From: Isohypsibius dastychi
Lineage: Eukaryota > Tardigrada > Eutardigrada > Parachela > Isohypsibiidae
DNA: 29,829 bases
Assembly (NCBI GenBank): GCA_034696485.1
Contig: JAQIWT010000180.1
Span: 1 to 29,829, forward strand
Direction: 5' to 3'
Shown here: one piece after another, positions 1 through 13,711 of the stretch
Layout of the letters: each line of letters starts with the position of its first letter
Position numbering within the stretch: the stretch's first letter is position 1
Program-made: the position numbers and the translations under genes
The notes under the pieces: generated by a model
Database searches by the model: none
What the model saw: only the letters and a program-made list of their open reading frames with translations
Told to the model about the DNA's origin: nothing

Positions 1-308
1 CTGGATAAAATAATAATAAAATAGAAAGTAACATAAAAGTAAGTGAATCCACCTGAATTCAAACCATTTTCTTCGTCTCATTTTCTTCGTCCTACTGAAC
101 CATGATGCCAACAGAAGCAGAAATGGAACAATGGACGGAGAACAGAAGAAGAACAGTGGATAAAATAGAGGAGGAGGGAATAGAGTCGAATTTGATGTCG
201 AAAATCATGGTTCATGGATGAGCAGGAAAGTTAGGTGTTTCAACAGATTTCCACTGCTCAAAACCAGCTGGAACTGGACTTTTCGCAGTAAAAGCTCAAT
301 TGGAAACT

Positions 309-384
309 ACCACGTTTCCATCACGTGACCACGTTTCCACTACGTGACCACATTCCAGTCACGCCACCACATACCACGCACGCC
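309..384. repeat. Four-copy 19-bp tandem repeat
   Basis: Four consecutive 19-bp units start at 309, 328, 347 and 366. Each begins ACCAC. The first two share ACCACGTTTCC, and the last two are more diverged and end in ACGCC. The first unit contains a CACGTG E-box-type hexamer (322-327). The period is exact across all four units. Confidence 0.7.
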
Positions 385-420
385 GCTCAGCTCGACGTAG
401 TTACTACATCACGCACATTC

Positions 421-436
421 CATCACGCGCGTGATG
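421..436. repeat. Perfect 16-bp palindrome
   Basis: CATCACGCGCGTGATG is its own reverse complement. It lies 37 bp after the 19-bp tandem repeat and shares its ATCACG word. It could be a protein-binding site or just part of the same simple repeat tract. Confidence 0.6.
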
Positions 437-1033
437 TGGCGTGAACGTGATTAACATCTATAGCCCATAATCTACTCTATCCATCTCTATCTCGAGTGAC
501 GACAAAAATGATACTGTCAACGGAAATGATGTAGAGCAGATGACTGGGTTCACAGACCGCATTTGGATCATGTTAATTTACGGAAAATCACGGTTACCAT
601 ATGTCAAGATCACATTCTTGTTGCTTTTTGAGTGTTCGTCATCTTCGTGAGACGCCTTGACAGTATTTTCAAACATCGACAATCTGAAGTTAACTGCATG
701 CCCGAATAATTTTTCACGAACCGTCATGTTAAGCTTGCCGCAAGAGGTCTAGAAAAAGACGCCAAGGTGATCAGTATCTTGCTTATCCGTTACTGGGCAT
801 GTTTTGATCACAGGCAAAAACGTTGAAAACCTCCCAGGATTCCAATTTTATCTGACTGCCTGGTAGGGTCAGTCTGCACATAGCAACGAGCCACACCAAA
901 GTTTTTGTCACTGGCCATTCAGCGAAAAATGTCAGCTGGTCTCTAACGATAATGGATACTATCTGACAGAAACGATATGGGTCAGCCTGGTAACCAGAAA
1001 CGGATATCCAAGAAAAGGCAAATAAAAAAGCTC

Positions 1034-4000
1034 TTATTTCTTTTTTCCCGTCCACGGTTTCTTCAGTCGTTTTTCAATCGGTTTCCCGGACCGGTGTATT
1101 TTTTTCCTTTCCGAATGATGTTTTTCAGAAGCTTCTCTCATTTGTTCCCGCGATTTCGAATAACCCGTCGAAAAAGTTACTTGTCGATTTCCGCCGGCCA
1201 GCGTGATTTCCTCGTTTCCATCTCTGTTCGCTTCTTCCTCCATCAACCGCTTTTCCAACGTTTTACTGCCGATTTTCTTGGCCTTTTCCTGTGCTTCATT
1301 GACAATCTCCACTTCCTCAACTTTGGCGGGACGCGAGCTGACCGGAAGTTTGGGACGGACACGAGGTCGCTTCTGTTCTTCCCGAATTAATTTGTGCTGC
1401 TTCCGGCGTTCGGTCAACCATTCTCGGTCATCATCAGAAGACTCACTGGAACCACGATAATTCTGCCGAGCCGCCGATTCATCCAACTCGGGTTCTGAAA
1501 AACAAACTGAATACATAATAATTTGAAATAAACAGATGCCATCTAAATCCAAAAACACCAAAAAATTAAGTTTCCGAAGAGATATGCTCTCGATGCTTCA
1601 TGTCGATTAGAAAATTCATCCAAACAAGTTGACATCCGTATTTAACTTAGTTCACATTTCGCAATTTTAATTATTTTGTTCTAGTAATATTTTTTCATTT
1701 TTTTGTTATATTTCGTCAGTTTGAATCATTACTTTCTATCAATTTTCTTCTTCTCTCGAGCAAATAAGTGGCCGGAAAAAACGATGTTCGAAGCCACTTA
1801 CGAAGATCTGCTTCTCCTTCAGCGTCGATTCTGTCTTCATCATCTTCCAAAATCTGAGCATTGGCCTGACGGCGTTTGTCGATTTTTGAGACGAGCGGAT
1901 TAATAAGTCGATATTCTTCGCTAGTTGGGTCGATTTCAAAATCAGGATTCTTGAAGAGATCACCGAATCGTTCGTCAACGAGTGGATTAGTATCAACAAG
2001 CTTCGCCTTGCGCTTCGATTTCTCATCCGGCTGACCATCCATAAATTTCTTGGCCAGAGCTTTGTTCACCTGCAAAAAATAAAATAAACACTGAAACTGA
2101 TATCGTCAACAATATGGTTTTTTATCAGAATCATCACGGAGACTTCTCAATTACAAAAACAAAGACTGTACAAATTTATTTTTGATCATTTGAAGTTTGC
2201 AGCTTATTTTTCGTTTTGCCATCTGCGAAAACAAAACAGAACGATGTTCAGCTGATAAAAAACCCCTTTTCAGCAAAAAACTAACAAAAACTTAAACTTC
2301 AATTTTAATTTTTCAACTTCCGGTCAAAAGTTCGTACCTTTGGTAATTTTTCCGTTCGGACTCTGCTCTCCGATCTTTCCGCCGTCAAAGTATCCTTAAT
2401 TTTCTGTTGTCGATAGCTTTGATAATTAAACGGCTCCACAATCGATTTGGCTTTCTTATAAAGTCGGACGTCCACAAAAAACCCATGCATATAAGCGCGA
2501 AGCAAACTTGTCCCGATAAGGTCACCCAAACCCAAAGTTTCCAACTCATCGGCTGTTAAAAATTTGTAGTCATCGTAAATCGCAGTCTCCGTCGTCTCCT
2601 CCAATTCTTCTGTCAAGCTGTCCAAGAAACTACACCACTTTGGAGCCGGACCAAGTGATGGGATGAAATACGAAAGAATTTTCGGCGCTTCGTTAGCAAT
2701 AAATATCAACCCGCTTTTCGGGACGATGCAGATGTCATTCAAGTCCGTTCCTGGCTCGACGGAAGTCACCGCTTTTCCTAGAAATCAGATGAAAAAAAAA
2801 CAATCAGTGGGATGAAATTTGAACTGCTTCAACGCAAATACAAAGCTCAACTTGAAATTCCATATGCAGAAAAACACCCTAGAATATTCGACGCGAACTA
2901 GCAGCCCATATACAGATCCTTCATTCAGCTTACAAACAAATCGCTTTAGGCAAGTTTATTTCATCTTAAATATTTCTATCTGTGAAAAGTCAAGTTCAAA
3001 CCGTTATGACACTGAAACAAAACTGCAAAAACACAGTACGAGAGAAAAAGTAATGAGTTTAGCAATATTCTAGGGTTCAATGCGTTCAGATCACGCGACC
3101 CATTATCTATCTCTTGAAAAGATTCTTTCTTTTGTTTATAACCTGATTGAAGCCTGAATGTTCACAATCACAGATACCAGAACAATCCATCTCTGAATAC
3201 CGGGATATATTCCTTAAGAGATATACATTTCCCACGTCTGATGGTGACCTTCCCAGGACCTCTCCGATATGCTAGATAGTAAACGATAACGAATCCCGTG
3301 TCAACTTCCGTATTCATGTTCAGGAACTAATGAAATTACTTGATAACTTGACAAGTAAACTTGATAACTCTGTGATTCATATTCGAACTACAAAACACCC
3401 CTGGACGAAATCCTGCTTCTATAAAACCAACGCGGAATAATTCAAAAAATCACACTGTTAAACCACCATTTCTCGGTATCTCACGCAACTGACATTTACC
3501 CGTGCAAAACTATTCATTATCAAGCACTGGAATACAATGGCTAAATTTTTGATCTTCCTTGCAACATTCCTGGTTCTGTCCAGCGCCTTGATCCAGATGA
3601 TCGAGAGCGCCGCAGTTCCCCTCGGTTTGTCAGCTTGATATGAATTACTTTCAACCTTGTAATGTAAAATTCGATTCTTACAGATGAACCGAACCAGAAA
3701 ATGGACAAAGGTAAAAACTAAGAAAAAATCAGTAAAAATTCAAATCTAACAAACAGCCAATCAAATTTGAAACCTTCACAACATTTCCGAATAGTAAATC
3801 TGACAAGCATAATTACCAGTTCAAAATCCCCCATTTAGAACTAATTCAAGACTATTATTTTCGGAGCCGTTAGATCACTTTTCGAAAGAAAGAGTTTGAA
3901 ACAAAATTACAACCGGTCCAAATTTTTGTTCGCCAGGAATCCACCTGGGATGTACACTCGGTTGCGCTGCATACTGGAAATGCGTTGCTTCAAACCCATT

Positions 4001-5639
4001 CAACACAGGCAAATGTACTTCACCTGCCGGATGCCAATGCGTTGGATTCGGATAAAAAAGGCGAAATTTTGTACTGTTATCAGTTTCCTCAAACCATTCT
4101 AAACAAGTTCGATTGTTATTTCTGAGAGCAGATTCCCTATTTTGAAAAGTCACGTTAAACATCGTTATAATAAAGCATAAGATGATAAAAGGATTGTATA
4201 CAGAGATGCAAAATCTCTACCTGTCTCTCGTTCCCAAATCTTGAGAATTTTCGTGTCAATACTGGCGATCAAGTCCTGTTCCGGGATAAATTCGATTGCT
4301 TTAATCGGCAGACCGTAATTATGGTCCTTGACATAATACGGACGAGGGCTCCGAATATCGTAGAGAAGAATATGACCACTACTGGTACCAACTGCCAAAT
4401 TCAGCGAATCCTTGAACTTTACTTTGCTAATAGAGAAAGGTGAATCGGAAGAACCGTCAAGGAGATCCGGAAGGTTACAGTCGAGACTTCCGGTTGATCT
4501 TCCAGACCGTGGGTCCCATGCTTCCACGAGACCAGTTGTTGTTCCACAAGCGAATAACTGATGCACCGGGTTGATATCACAGGTGTTGATTTCCATGTCC
4601 AGAGCGGAAGTCATCGGCGAGAGGAACTTTCCTGGAAAAATCAAAAATTGAAGGTTCAAGAAATATTCATTTTGAAGAACGCAAAACACGACTTCCGAAC
4701 AATACTTCATCTAGAATCTGGTAGTACTAACCAATCAAAAATACGTAGTCCAAAAAAATAACGGTGATTAATTCAAAAGAGTTGAAATCAAGCATAATAA
4801 ACGGATATTTTTTCCCGCTTCCAAAATTAGAGAACAGTGACTGGCAAATATTTCCAAGCTCTTTCTCCTAAAAAAACCGCCCCAGATTAAAAAATCTATT
4901 CAAACAGGAGAAAGCGCCTGGATTTCTCACCAAAGCACCACATTTGGAAAATACTTCCTCATACTTAGTGCTCTTTTTTGAAACGGAAGAGATTTCTTGC
5001 CTCTCCATCCTATTCTGCCAAGTCATAGATTTCAATATTTTTCAAACAAATCTAGACAGTTTAGACAAAAATAGTCATAATATGTTTCCGGCCCAGTCTA
5101 ATTTGATCTTCGAACAGAAACGACGGGCATCGGATTTCCCCACCTTGTTCCAAGTCAATCCGGAAAACATCTCTGCTTGCTCCAACAACATAAAGATGGC
5201 AGAATTCAGCCTGATAAGCCAGATCTCTTCCAAATCTAGGAACCCTCAAGCGATGATATTTCCCGTACTGCGCATGGAATTCAATAAAGCGATCACTCTG
5301 CAGCAAAATCAGCTTGGAATAATCTTCCGATAATATCTTGAATTTCACAATCTCCGAATCCATACACCGTTCAAATTTCATGGACATTTCCTGCGTATCA
5401 TAACAGCGAATTCTCGGTTTGTACGCTCCAGCTGCCATCACGAACTGCTGATCAGGGGTGAGCTGGACGCTGCTACTGACTTCTGGCATGTCGAAATCTT
5501 GAAGGAGTTCCACTCTTCTGCGGACGTTGATATCAGATTTCTGAAGCTGACGACGCTTGCGATCGGAAAACCAATCTGGAACGGATTTCCCAGCTGTCAG
5601 GTTGTAGATTTTGACGTCGTTTGACGTGTTCACCTGCAT
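1034..5639 (-). CDS. NOL10: Nucleolar protein 10 (NOL10/Enp2), WD40 ribosome-assembly factor
   Basis: Five coding exons on the minus strand: 5639-5144, 4631-4221, 2777-2338, 2069-1802 and 1494-1034, ending in TAA. Introns are 512, 1443, 268 and 307 nt with phases 1, 1, 0 and 1, and all join in frame to 691 residues, close to the roughly 690 of animal NOL10. The start MQVN with the following KIYNL and SVPDWFSDRKRR matches the family N-terminus. WD40 blades run to about residue 330 (for example CDINPVHQLFACGT and DHNYGLPIKAIEF). The NUC153 motif is at about 480-508 (VDERFGDLFKNPDFEID), followed by an acidic/basic, probably coiled, tail ending in lysines. Family knowledge: an essential nucleolar component of the small-subunit processome needed for 18S rRNA maturation. 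The second intron contains an unrelated gene on the opposite strand. Confidence 0.95.
3420..3426 (+). promoter_or_regulatory. TATA box of the nested cysteine-rich peptide gene
   Basis: TATAAAA lies 110 bp upstream of the ATG at 3537, inside the NOL10 intron and on the strand opposite NOL10. It suggests the nested gene has its own promoter rather than being an intron product. Confidence 0.6.
3537..4055 (+). CDS. Secreted six-cysteine peptide, nested antisense in a NOL10 intron
   Basis: Three exons, 3537-3624, 3684-3710 and 3937-4055 (TAA), with GT-AG introns of 59 and 226 nt, both phase 1. They join in frame to 77 residues. Residues 1-25 form a signal peptide (hydrophobic FLIFLATFLVLSSALI). 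Residues 26-43 are a short linker or propeptide. Residues 44-73 carry six cysteines spaced C-x3-C-x5-C-x10-C-x5-C-x-C, and the protein ends four residues later. The GKC-x5-C segment fits the GxC-x(3-9)-C gamma-core of disulfide-stabilised host-defence peptides. The last part resembles CSalpha-beta defensins, but the first cysteines are spaced differently. A TATA box (3420-3426) and AATAAA (4169-4174) flank it. I do not recognise the family. Defence peptide, other secreted knottin-like peptide and peptide ligand all remain open. Confidence 0.75.
4169..4174 (+). other. Polyadenylation signal of the nested peptide gene
   Basis: AATAAA lies 114 bp after the stop codon of the nested gene and still within the NOL10 intron, so the whole transcription unit fits inside it. 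Confidence 0.5.
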
Positions 5640-6341
5640 GATTATCAACTGTTGAAAATTTGATCCAAAATAGAATAATCAAACAGTTCCAGCGTCGTAT
5701 GAGGCTGGCTGAAGATGCGAGGTCGGAAGGAACGATTTTGAATCTTTAAGTGAATCCAGTTCTCGGCAAACAGTAACTCTCAATGTCCCAGCGGTGATGT
5801 CTTCATGAAGATACTATATTCCTGGGGCATGGGGGTCGATGGTATATACCGTATCAATCTGGCTGAAATCTAGAAAACCAGAGCAATCTGTTCCACTCCG
5901 ACTTCCGAATTTCCTAAATAAATCGGGACTGTGTTGTGATTTATCTGTGTTGCGATTTCGCAATGCACTTGATTGCTTGAATGGTTCGGTGTTCCGGTGT
6001 CCAACAGAAAGCCACCAATTCAGCCCGCTGCCGTTCAGCTTCGATTTAGTGGCAAATTGTTTCAATTCAAGCTGTTGTCGAGTAGAGTCCCTGAATCTCA
6101 AAGGTTTTTATATCTGAAGATTCGGTGGTCCGCGAGTTCAAAAGGAGCTGAAAAAAATCACATTCCCTAAGAGCTGATGAGTAGTCAGAACTTGGGAGTA
6201 ATGCCCGAATGTTTAACTGTCACGTTTCATACGGTTCAGTTTTTGCAGTGATCTCCCATGCCATTAATCACACAATCAAACAGGAGGATTTGAGAAAGGT
6301 AATCAGTTGCATCTGCAGCTATTCAAATTTCTCGCAAAAGT
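5640..6341. other. Spacer between NOL10 and the Ly6-type gene
   Basis: This should contain the NOL10 promoter and 5' UTR (minus strand) and the 3' UTR of the Ly6-type gene. Open frames on both strands around 5814-6117 have no domain, no good start and no splice partner, so I treat them as chance. No strong TATA box is evident for NOL10. Confidence 0.4.
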
Positions 6342-6998
6342 TTAGAGCAAAGCTTTAATCATGGCGACGAGTCCAGTGAGCAACATCAATGAAGGAGCGG
6401 TACCAAGTGCAGAATTGTAACTACAAAGGTTATCACGACATGCGCAGACAGTTCCCGAAAATCCAACCGTCGTGGTTACGCCCAAGATCGTTTGCGTGGA
6501 TGAGCTCAGCGTAAAGTCGCAAGTGTGGTTATTCATTTCGTTTACTGCCACGGAAATCCATGGCAAATGGTTGGGTTCGGAGCACATTCTTGCCACACCT
6601 TTGAAAGTGACATATCACCCCGTACAACACTGCATTATAATATTTTGTGTACCATTTTCAATAGATCCAGTGTTACCAGTAAGTGTGCCACTCAAAGCAA
6701 GACAGTTTTTTGCCGTCGCGCAGTCGAGTTCGGTGACCTTTGTAGAGTCTCTGACATCCGGACACGAAAACGGTGAACCCACGGTATTTCCCCTCCATCC
6801 GTTTTCTAGTCCCTTGCAGACATGACATCTGATGGACTCACCTGTTTCAGGCAGAAAGCTAGTTCAGTTCTCGATACCTTCTGACTTTCTGAGGAGGTGG
6901 GAGTTTCTCACTGATTAAATGATATATTTACCTGGGTGAACCCCGCAGACAAGTAGAATCAACTGGACAATGCAGTACAACTTGGGAAAACGGTACAT
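6342..6998 (-). CDS. Ly6/uPAR three-finger domain protein, GPI-anchored
   Basis: Three exons on the minus strand: 6998-6932, 6841-6677 and 6598-6342 (TAA), with introns of 90 and 78 nt, both phase 1. They give 162 residues. The protein has a signal peptide (hydrophobic IVQLILLVCGV), then CHVC as the CxxC opening of the domain. Ten cysteines in total end with CACRDNLC, a variant of the Ly6 CCxxDxCN ending. A hydrophobic C-terminal tail (LMLLTGLVAMIKALL) follows, typical of GPI attachment; an NHT glycosylation site is present. The 78-nt intron is a multiple of three and contains an in-frame TGA. Removing it leaves exactly ten cysteines, the usual five disulfides. Family members act at the cell surface or modulate channels and receptors; the partner here is unknown. 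Confidence 0.8.
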
Positions 6999-7548
6999 GA
7001 TAAACTGGGAGTATGGTGCACGCCGGTTGTTCGTAAAAATTTGTTAGTATAACTGGAAGAATCCAAAGCTATAAACTATAAACTCCGACTGCCTCGCTGA
7101 ACCGACTCTTTCGGAAACAATTGGTTTCGATGCTGTAATATTGTTCGTCCCCCTTTGGAAGTGATATAATTCTTAACACTAGATATGTTACTAATCATTT
7201 AGCGTATTTCTGTTGATTATCTACGATATCAGTACTACTACTAGCTGTTAATTCCCTGATTGTCTAGTTGGCCGGAAGGCTAACCACTTGAGCATTCTGG
7301 GGAAGTAGGGGGTTGGCTAGAACAACCAATCAAAGTTATTTTGCTCTGCTCTAGTTGATTGACCCGAAATCATCAGATAAGGTAAGATAAGATTTTCCAG
7401 TGTTCAGATTAAAATAAATCGGATGTTTCGATCTCGATTGTTTGCGCAGAGAGTTCATCTTTTTCGCCTTTGCCGGTTTTAACAAGCGATTTCCGGAAGC
7501 CAGCGACTTTCTAGCACAACGGCTTTCGACAAATCCAGTTTGACGAAA
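6999..7548. other. Shared divergent promoter region, Ly6-type gene and PCYT2
   Basis: 550 bp separate the two start codons, which point away from each other, so regulatory DNA for both genes must lie here. A minus-strand TTATAG motif is repeated near 7070-7081. I found no TATA box for PCYT2. Confidence 0.4.
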
Positions 7549-10327
<2,779 letters not shown>

Positions 10328-11405
10328 TTTGGCTTTTTGGTATGGGTTCCTTCGACTGCAATTCCTTTTTTGCAAAACACATTTTTTTGTGGATTTCTTG
10401 TTTTTTAGTAATCAACTGCAGCCATATTATTTCTGGTTGTTATTTAGAAGAGTGAAGAAGCGGGACAGTTGACCGATTTGGTAAGCGTTATTGTTTTTTG
10501 TTTTCAAAAATGTTGGTATGCGTGGGAGTTTTGAGAAAACAGTGTTGATTAAGACCGATTAGGGAGTTCACGGATGTGTAGCGTGACCAATGTGTTAGTG
10601 CGCGCAAGGAAATGAGAAATTATTTGTGAAGCCATGCTTTCCTCTGTTGTTCTATCGAGGAGCTTATTAGCGCGAATTGCAAGTGATCTTTTACCGGAAA
10701 CACATTTAATTATTTAACATTATTCACAGAAATGGACTTACAGCATATACCACTATGGTAGTCCACACGTAGCCAATCTAGGACTGCAGTCTTCGTAAGG
10801 AACATGTGCCAATCATATGAAAAAATTTGCCATGTGTCTAAAACATTTGAAAATCGCTCTTGAAATTCTTTTTTTGAACGAAGCAAAAGAGTTGAGAAAA
10901 ACCAGTTTAGCGCGGTATTTTTGAAAACCAGGTTAGTGCTGCTGAATAGACCAACAGTCTCTTCTGGAGTCGACAAATTAGACATGTCCCAACGGAACCA
11001 AAAAGTCCGACAAGGGCGGCCAATCGCTTCCGCATCAACCCAGAGATGATACTAGTTCAGTCAGCGCGTGCATCATAAAAGAGACACTAATAATCGTAAG
11101 AATTCCACAGATGAAACAATACGTACACGCTCTGGCAAGATCGGGTACGGGATTGAGCCAAGTGGGAATTATTGCGGGCAAATTACTAAATAAGCCACTC
11201 AGAGGCCGCAGTGGGATCGGCCTTTCAGGTTCGACAGCTCTTGTCTCCACAATTATTATCTTAGAAATCCATTCCCCATAGACTGCTCATCTGAATTATG
11301 GAGACCGCGGGGCAGATATATAGCGTTGAATGATACATTATTGCACCGGTTGACATTTACACCGCACACCGCAATTCTTCATTGATCTGAGCTGCCCATC
11401 TTTCG
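10328..11405. other. Intergenic region upstream of the peptide GPCR
   Basis: This holds the 3' UTR of PCYT2 and the promoter of the downstream GPCR. Two minus-strand frames (10710-10985 and 11035-11250) encode protein-like stretches, the second with a hydrophobic segment CFICGILTIISVSF. The second has no ATG and neither connects to other exons by clean splice sites, so I do not call a gene. Confidence 0.4.
11317..11322 (+). promoter_or_regulatory. TATA box upstream of the peptide GPCR
   Basis: TATATA is 89 bp upstream of the GPCR start at 11406. The motif is palindromic, so the sequence alone does not fix its direction. Confidence 0.4.
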
Positions 11406-13174
11406 ATGACGAACTCTTCGGATGGTAGCTGGAGCGTTTCCTGGACAGATGTCCAGGAGAAAGAATCCTGGCATATTCAGTCCGCTATTCTATTCACATT
11501 CTTTACTCTGGCGTTTTGTGGAAACACTGCGGTCATCTACGAACTCGTCAGAAGTCGCTTTAAAAACCGGACGTCACGTCCCAGCTCAGTCACCTGGCTG
11601 TACGTCCATCTTGCAGTAGCTGATCTACTTGCCGCGTTCTGCTGTATCTTGTCAAACGCGATCATGTACCTGACACAGAACTTTACTGGCGGAGACTCGT
11701 TTTGCAAGGTACTGAAGTACTTTCAGAAACTCGGACTGGCTGGAGGTACGCTGATCGTGGTAGCCATCAGTTTTGACCGCTGCATGGCTGTGTTGTATCC
11801 GATGAGACGACTCTACCAACAATACGCCGTGCTGGCGCTGGCTGGAACTGCTTGGTTTACAGCCGCGGTGCTGTCTTTGCCACAGGTACGAAAGGGCAAA
11901 TGTTGATTTCCGTTGTTTTCTGATGATGATTCGAGAAATTTTTTTTCTCGTAAAATCGTGACGTGGTAAAAAAACCACCAATGGACGAGGGCTACTAGGT
12001 TGTCTTATGTCTCTTAGTTTTAACCAAACTTTTCCAAAAACAGGAAATTGTCCTACAGGAAATACCACGTTAATCAGTCTGCATAGTTAATGGACTTTTG
12101 AAACACAATAAACACCGGGGATTTGTTAGGTCTGACACTGACTTCAATGAGTTTTTAGCAATTTCAAATTCGAAATCTATAAAACAACATTTAACAGTGA
12201 TCCTGTTTTCCTGATTATCCAGAATGCGTCATTTTGCAGGTTGTGCTCTTCGGCGTATCCCCAAAGCCCAACCATCACGTCCCCGACGTATTCCAATGCG
12301 CCTACGCTTACCTCGATGACAACGGTTGGAGTGTCTACCGCACTGCCAACGACGTCGTCAATCTGACGTTTTTATACATCGTGCCCATTGTATGGATTGC
12401 CACGAACTACGGCTTGATCATCAATAAAATTGGGCGTGAAACCAAAGAAGTGAATCGTAAGCTGGCTCTCAGTTTCTGGTTTTCTCAAACCCGTGTCAAA
12501 TTATAAATCAACAGGGGGAGCATTGATAACACCGGACAGCAGTATAAGCGTCAGAGACCACAACCGAACTGCTCTGTTTCTGAAAGCGCGCCGATCGTCC
12601 ATTATTGTCTCGGCCGTTGTCATTTGCACCTTTATTCTGTGTTGGGGTGAGCACTGAAAAATATTACATAATGGGCATACCTTACATGTGACAGCTCCCC
12701 ATTTTATAGCCCCTTTTTATATTTCACTCGTCATCCATCTTGCAAAACCGGAGATTGGCGCGGATTACTATTTCAATCATGCAATTTATTTCTGTGGTGA
12801 GAAAAACAAACGCATCAATCCCGTACGAAATTTAATCCCTATTCACAATTTTTCCTCTAGGATTAAGCCATTCAGTAGTGAATCCATTGGTCTATGGGTT
12901 TTTCCATGCGATGCGCAATCCGACCGGGAAAAAGTACTACTTCTTCGGCCCATCAATGCGGGATCAGAATGTCTCGCGAACCAGCAGCAGTTATCGCTTT
13001 TCGAACAGTGCTACTGGAAGCTCGATCAAGCTTTCATCCATGCCCCTATCAAGGGCAACGAGCCACTCATCAGCAGCTGAACAACATGGAGCACACTTCA
13101 GACGATCAGTGACCCTTTGGGAAAAAGTTCCGAAATCTAGCCGGTTGGATAAAATTTACAGAGAAGCTTCATAA
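11406..13174 (+). CDS. Rhodopsin-family peptide GPCR, GnRH/AKH/corazonin or vasopressin-like
   Basis: Five exons: 11406-11885, 12240-12456, 12515-12646, 12695-12796 and 12861-13174 (TAA), with introns of 354, 58, 48 and 64 nt. They give 414 residues. The N-terminus has an NSS glycosylation site. TM1 starts near residue 27 and carries GN. TM2 has HLAVADLL. The TM3 cysteine is in FCKVLKYF, and TM3 ends in DRC (DRY position) followed by MAVLYPM. TM4 ends in LSLPQ, ECL2 has a cysteine (FQCAY), TM6 has CWAPH and TM7 has NPLVYGFF. The CKVLKYF, SFDR and LP motifs together resemble the GnRH/AKH/corazonin and vasopressin receptor superfamily. The exact ligand class cannot be settled by eye. The cytoplasmic tail is rich in serine and basic residues. 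Confidence 0.88.
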
Positions 13175-13711
13175 AGACAGTTAAGACATTTCAATGAAGT
13201 CTACAGATTTCTTTATCATATTGGTGCAGTTTTATACCGAATGTCCGAATACAAGATTATTACAGCATACAAATCCTCTAGTGCCAATCTTAAAGCTGAA
13301 TTCGCTAGTGCCACACTGCAAGCTAAAAAGCAGTGCTGGGTTCGCTTCGCGATGAAAAACACACTGCAGTCAGCGACAAATCAATACGCTTGTTATATGT
13401 AATGTAACCATAGAGACTCTGCAAAAAACTTGAGTAAACCACAACACTGACCTTCAAGCACCACGTTATTGCTAATTCTGAAATACTTCCACGATATTTG
13501 TTTTTCATTCTGACCATTCGTACCAAGCGCCCTTGTTCATTTTTTATTCAGCTACTTGATCTACTTCTGCATCAATTTCATCAACCCCTGTACTATTAAG
13601 CACTTCAATTCCCTGAAGAACACCAGTAATTTATTGATCATTTTGCGAACGGTTCGTCTGGTGGAGGTGTTTTCTAAAGAACACAGACACAGCTCTGAAT
13701 CGGCGCGTGAA
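13175..13711. other. Spacer between the GPCR and the MATH-BTB gene
   Basis: This holds the 3' UTR of the GPCR and the 5' region of the MATH-BTB gene. A splice-acceptor-like tract ends at 13551 (TTTTTTATTCAG). The frame of the MATH-BTB first exon stays open upstream of its ATG as far as this point, so an extra 5' exon is possible but not shown. Confidence 0.35.

Larger units (their letters stand above)
1..1033. other. Intergenic region beyond the 3' end of NOL10
   Basis: No convincing gene is visible here. Positions 309-384 hold four tandem 19-bp units, and 421-436 is a perfect 16-bp palindrome; both are listed separately. I found no clear AATAAA signal on the minus strand for the NOL10 transcript that ends at 1034. 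The short open frames on both strands lack any recognisable domain or signal peptide. Confidence 0.5.

Noticed and set aside
6606-6640. In-frame TGA in the Ly6-type gene read as a recoded (selenocysteine) codon
   Set aside because: A canonical 78-nt GT-AG intron removes it and leaves the expected ten cysteines; no selenocysteine insertion element was seen.
10710-10985. 91-codon minus-strand frame starting at an ATG
   Set aside because: No domain, no signal peptide and no clean connection to the neighbouring frame at 11035-11250.
11035-11250. Possible small membrane protein on the minus strand
   Set aside because: Hydrophobic segment present, but no ATG in frame, and no splice donor or acceptor links it to another exon.
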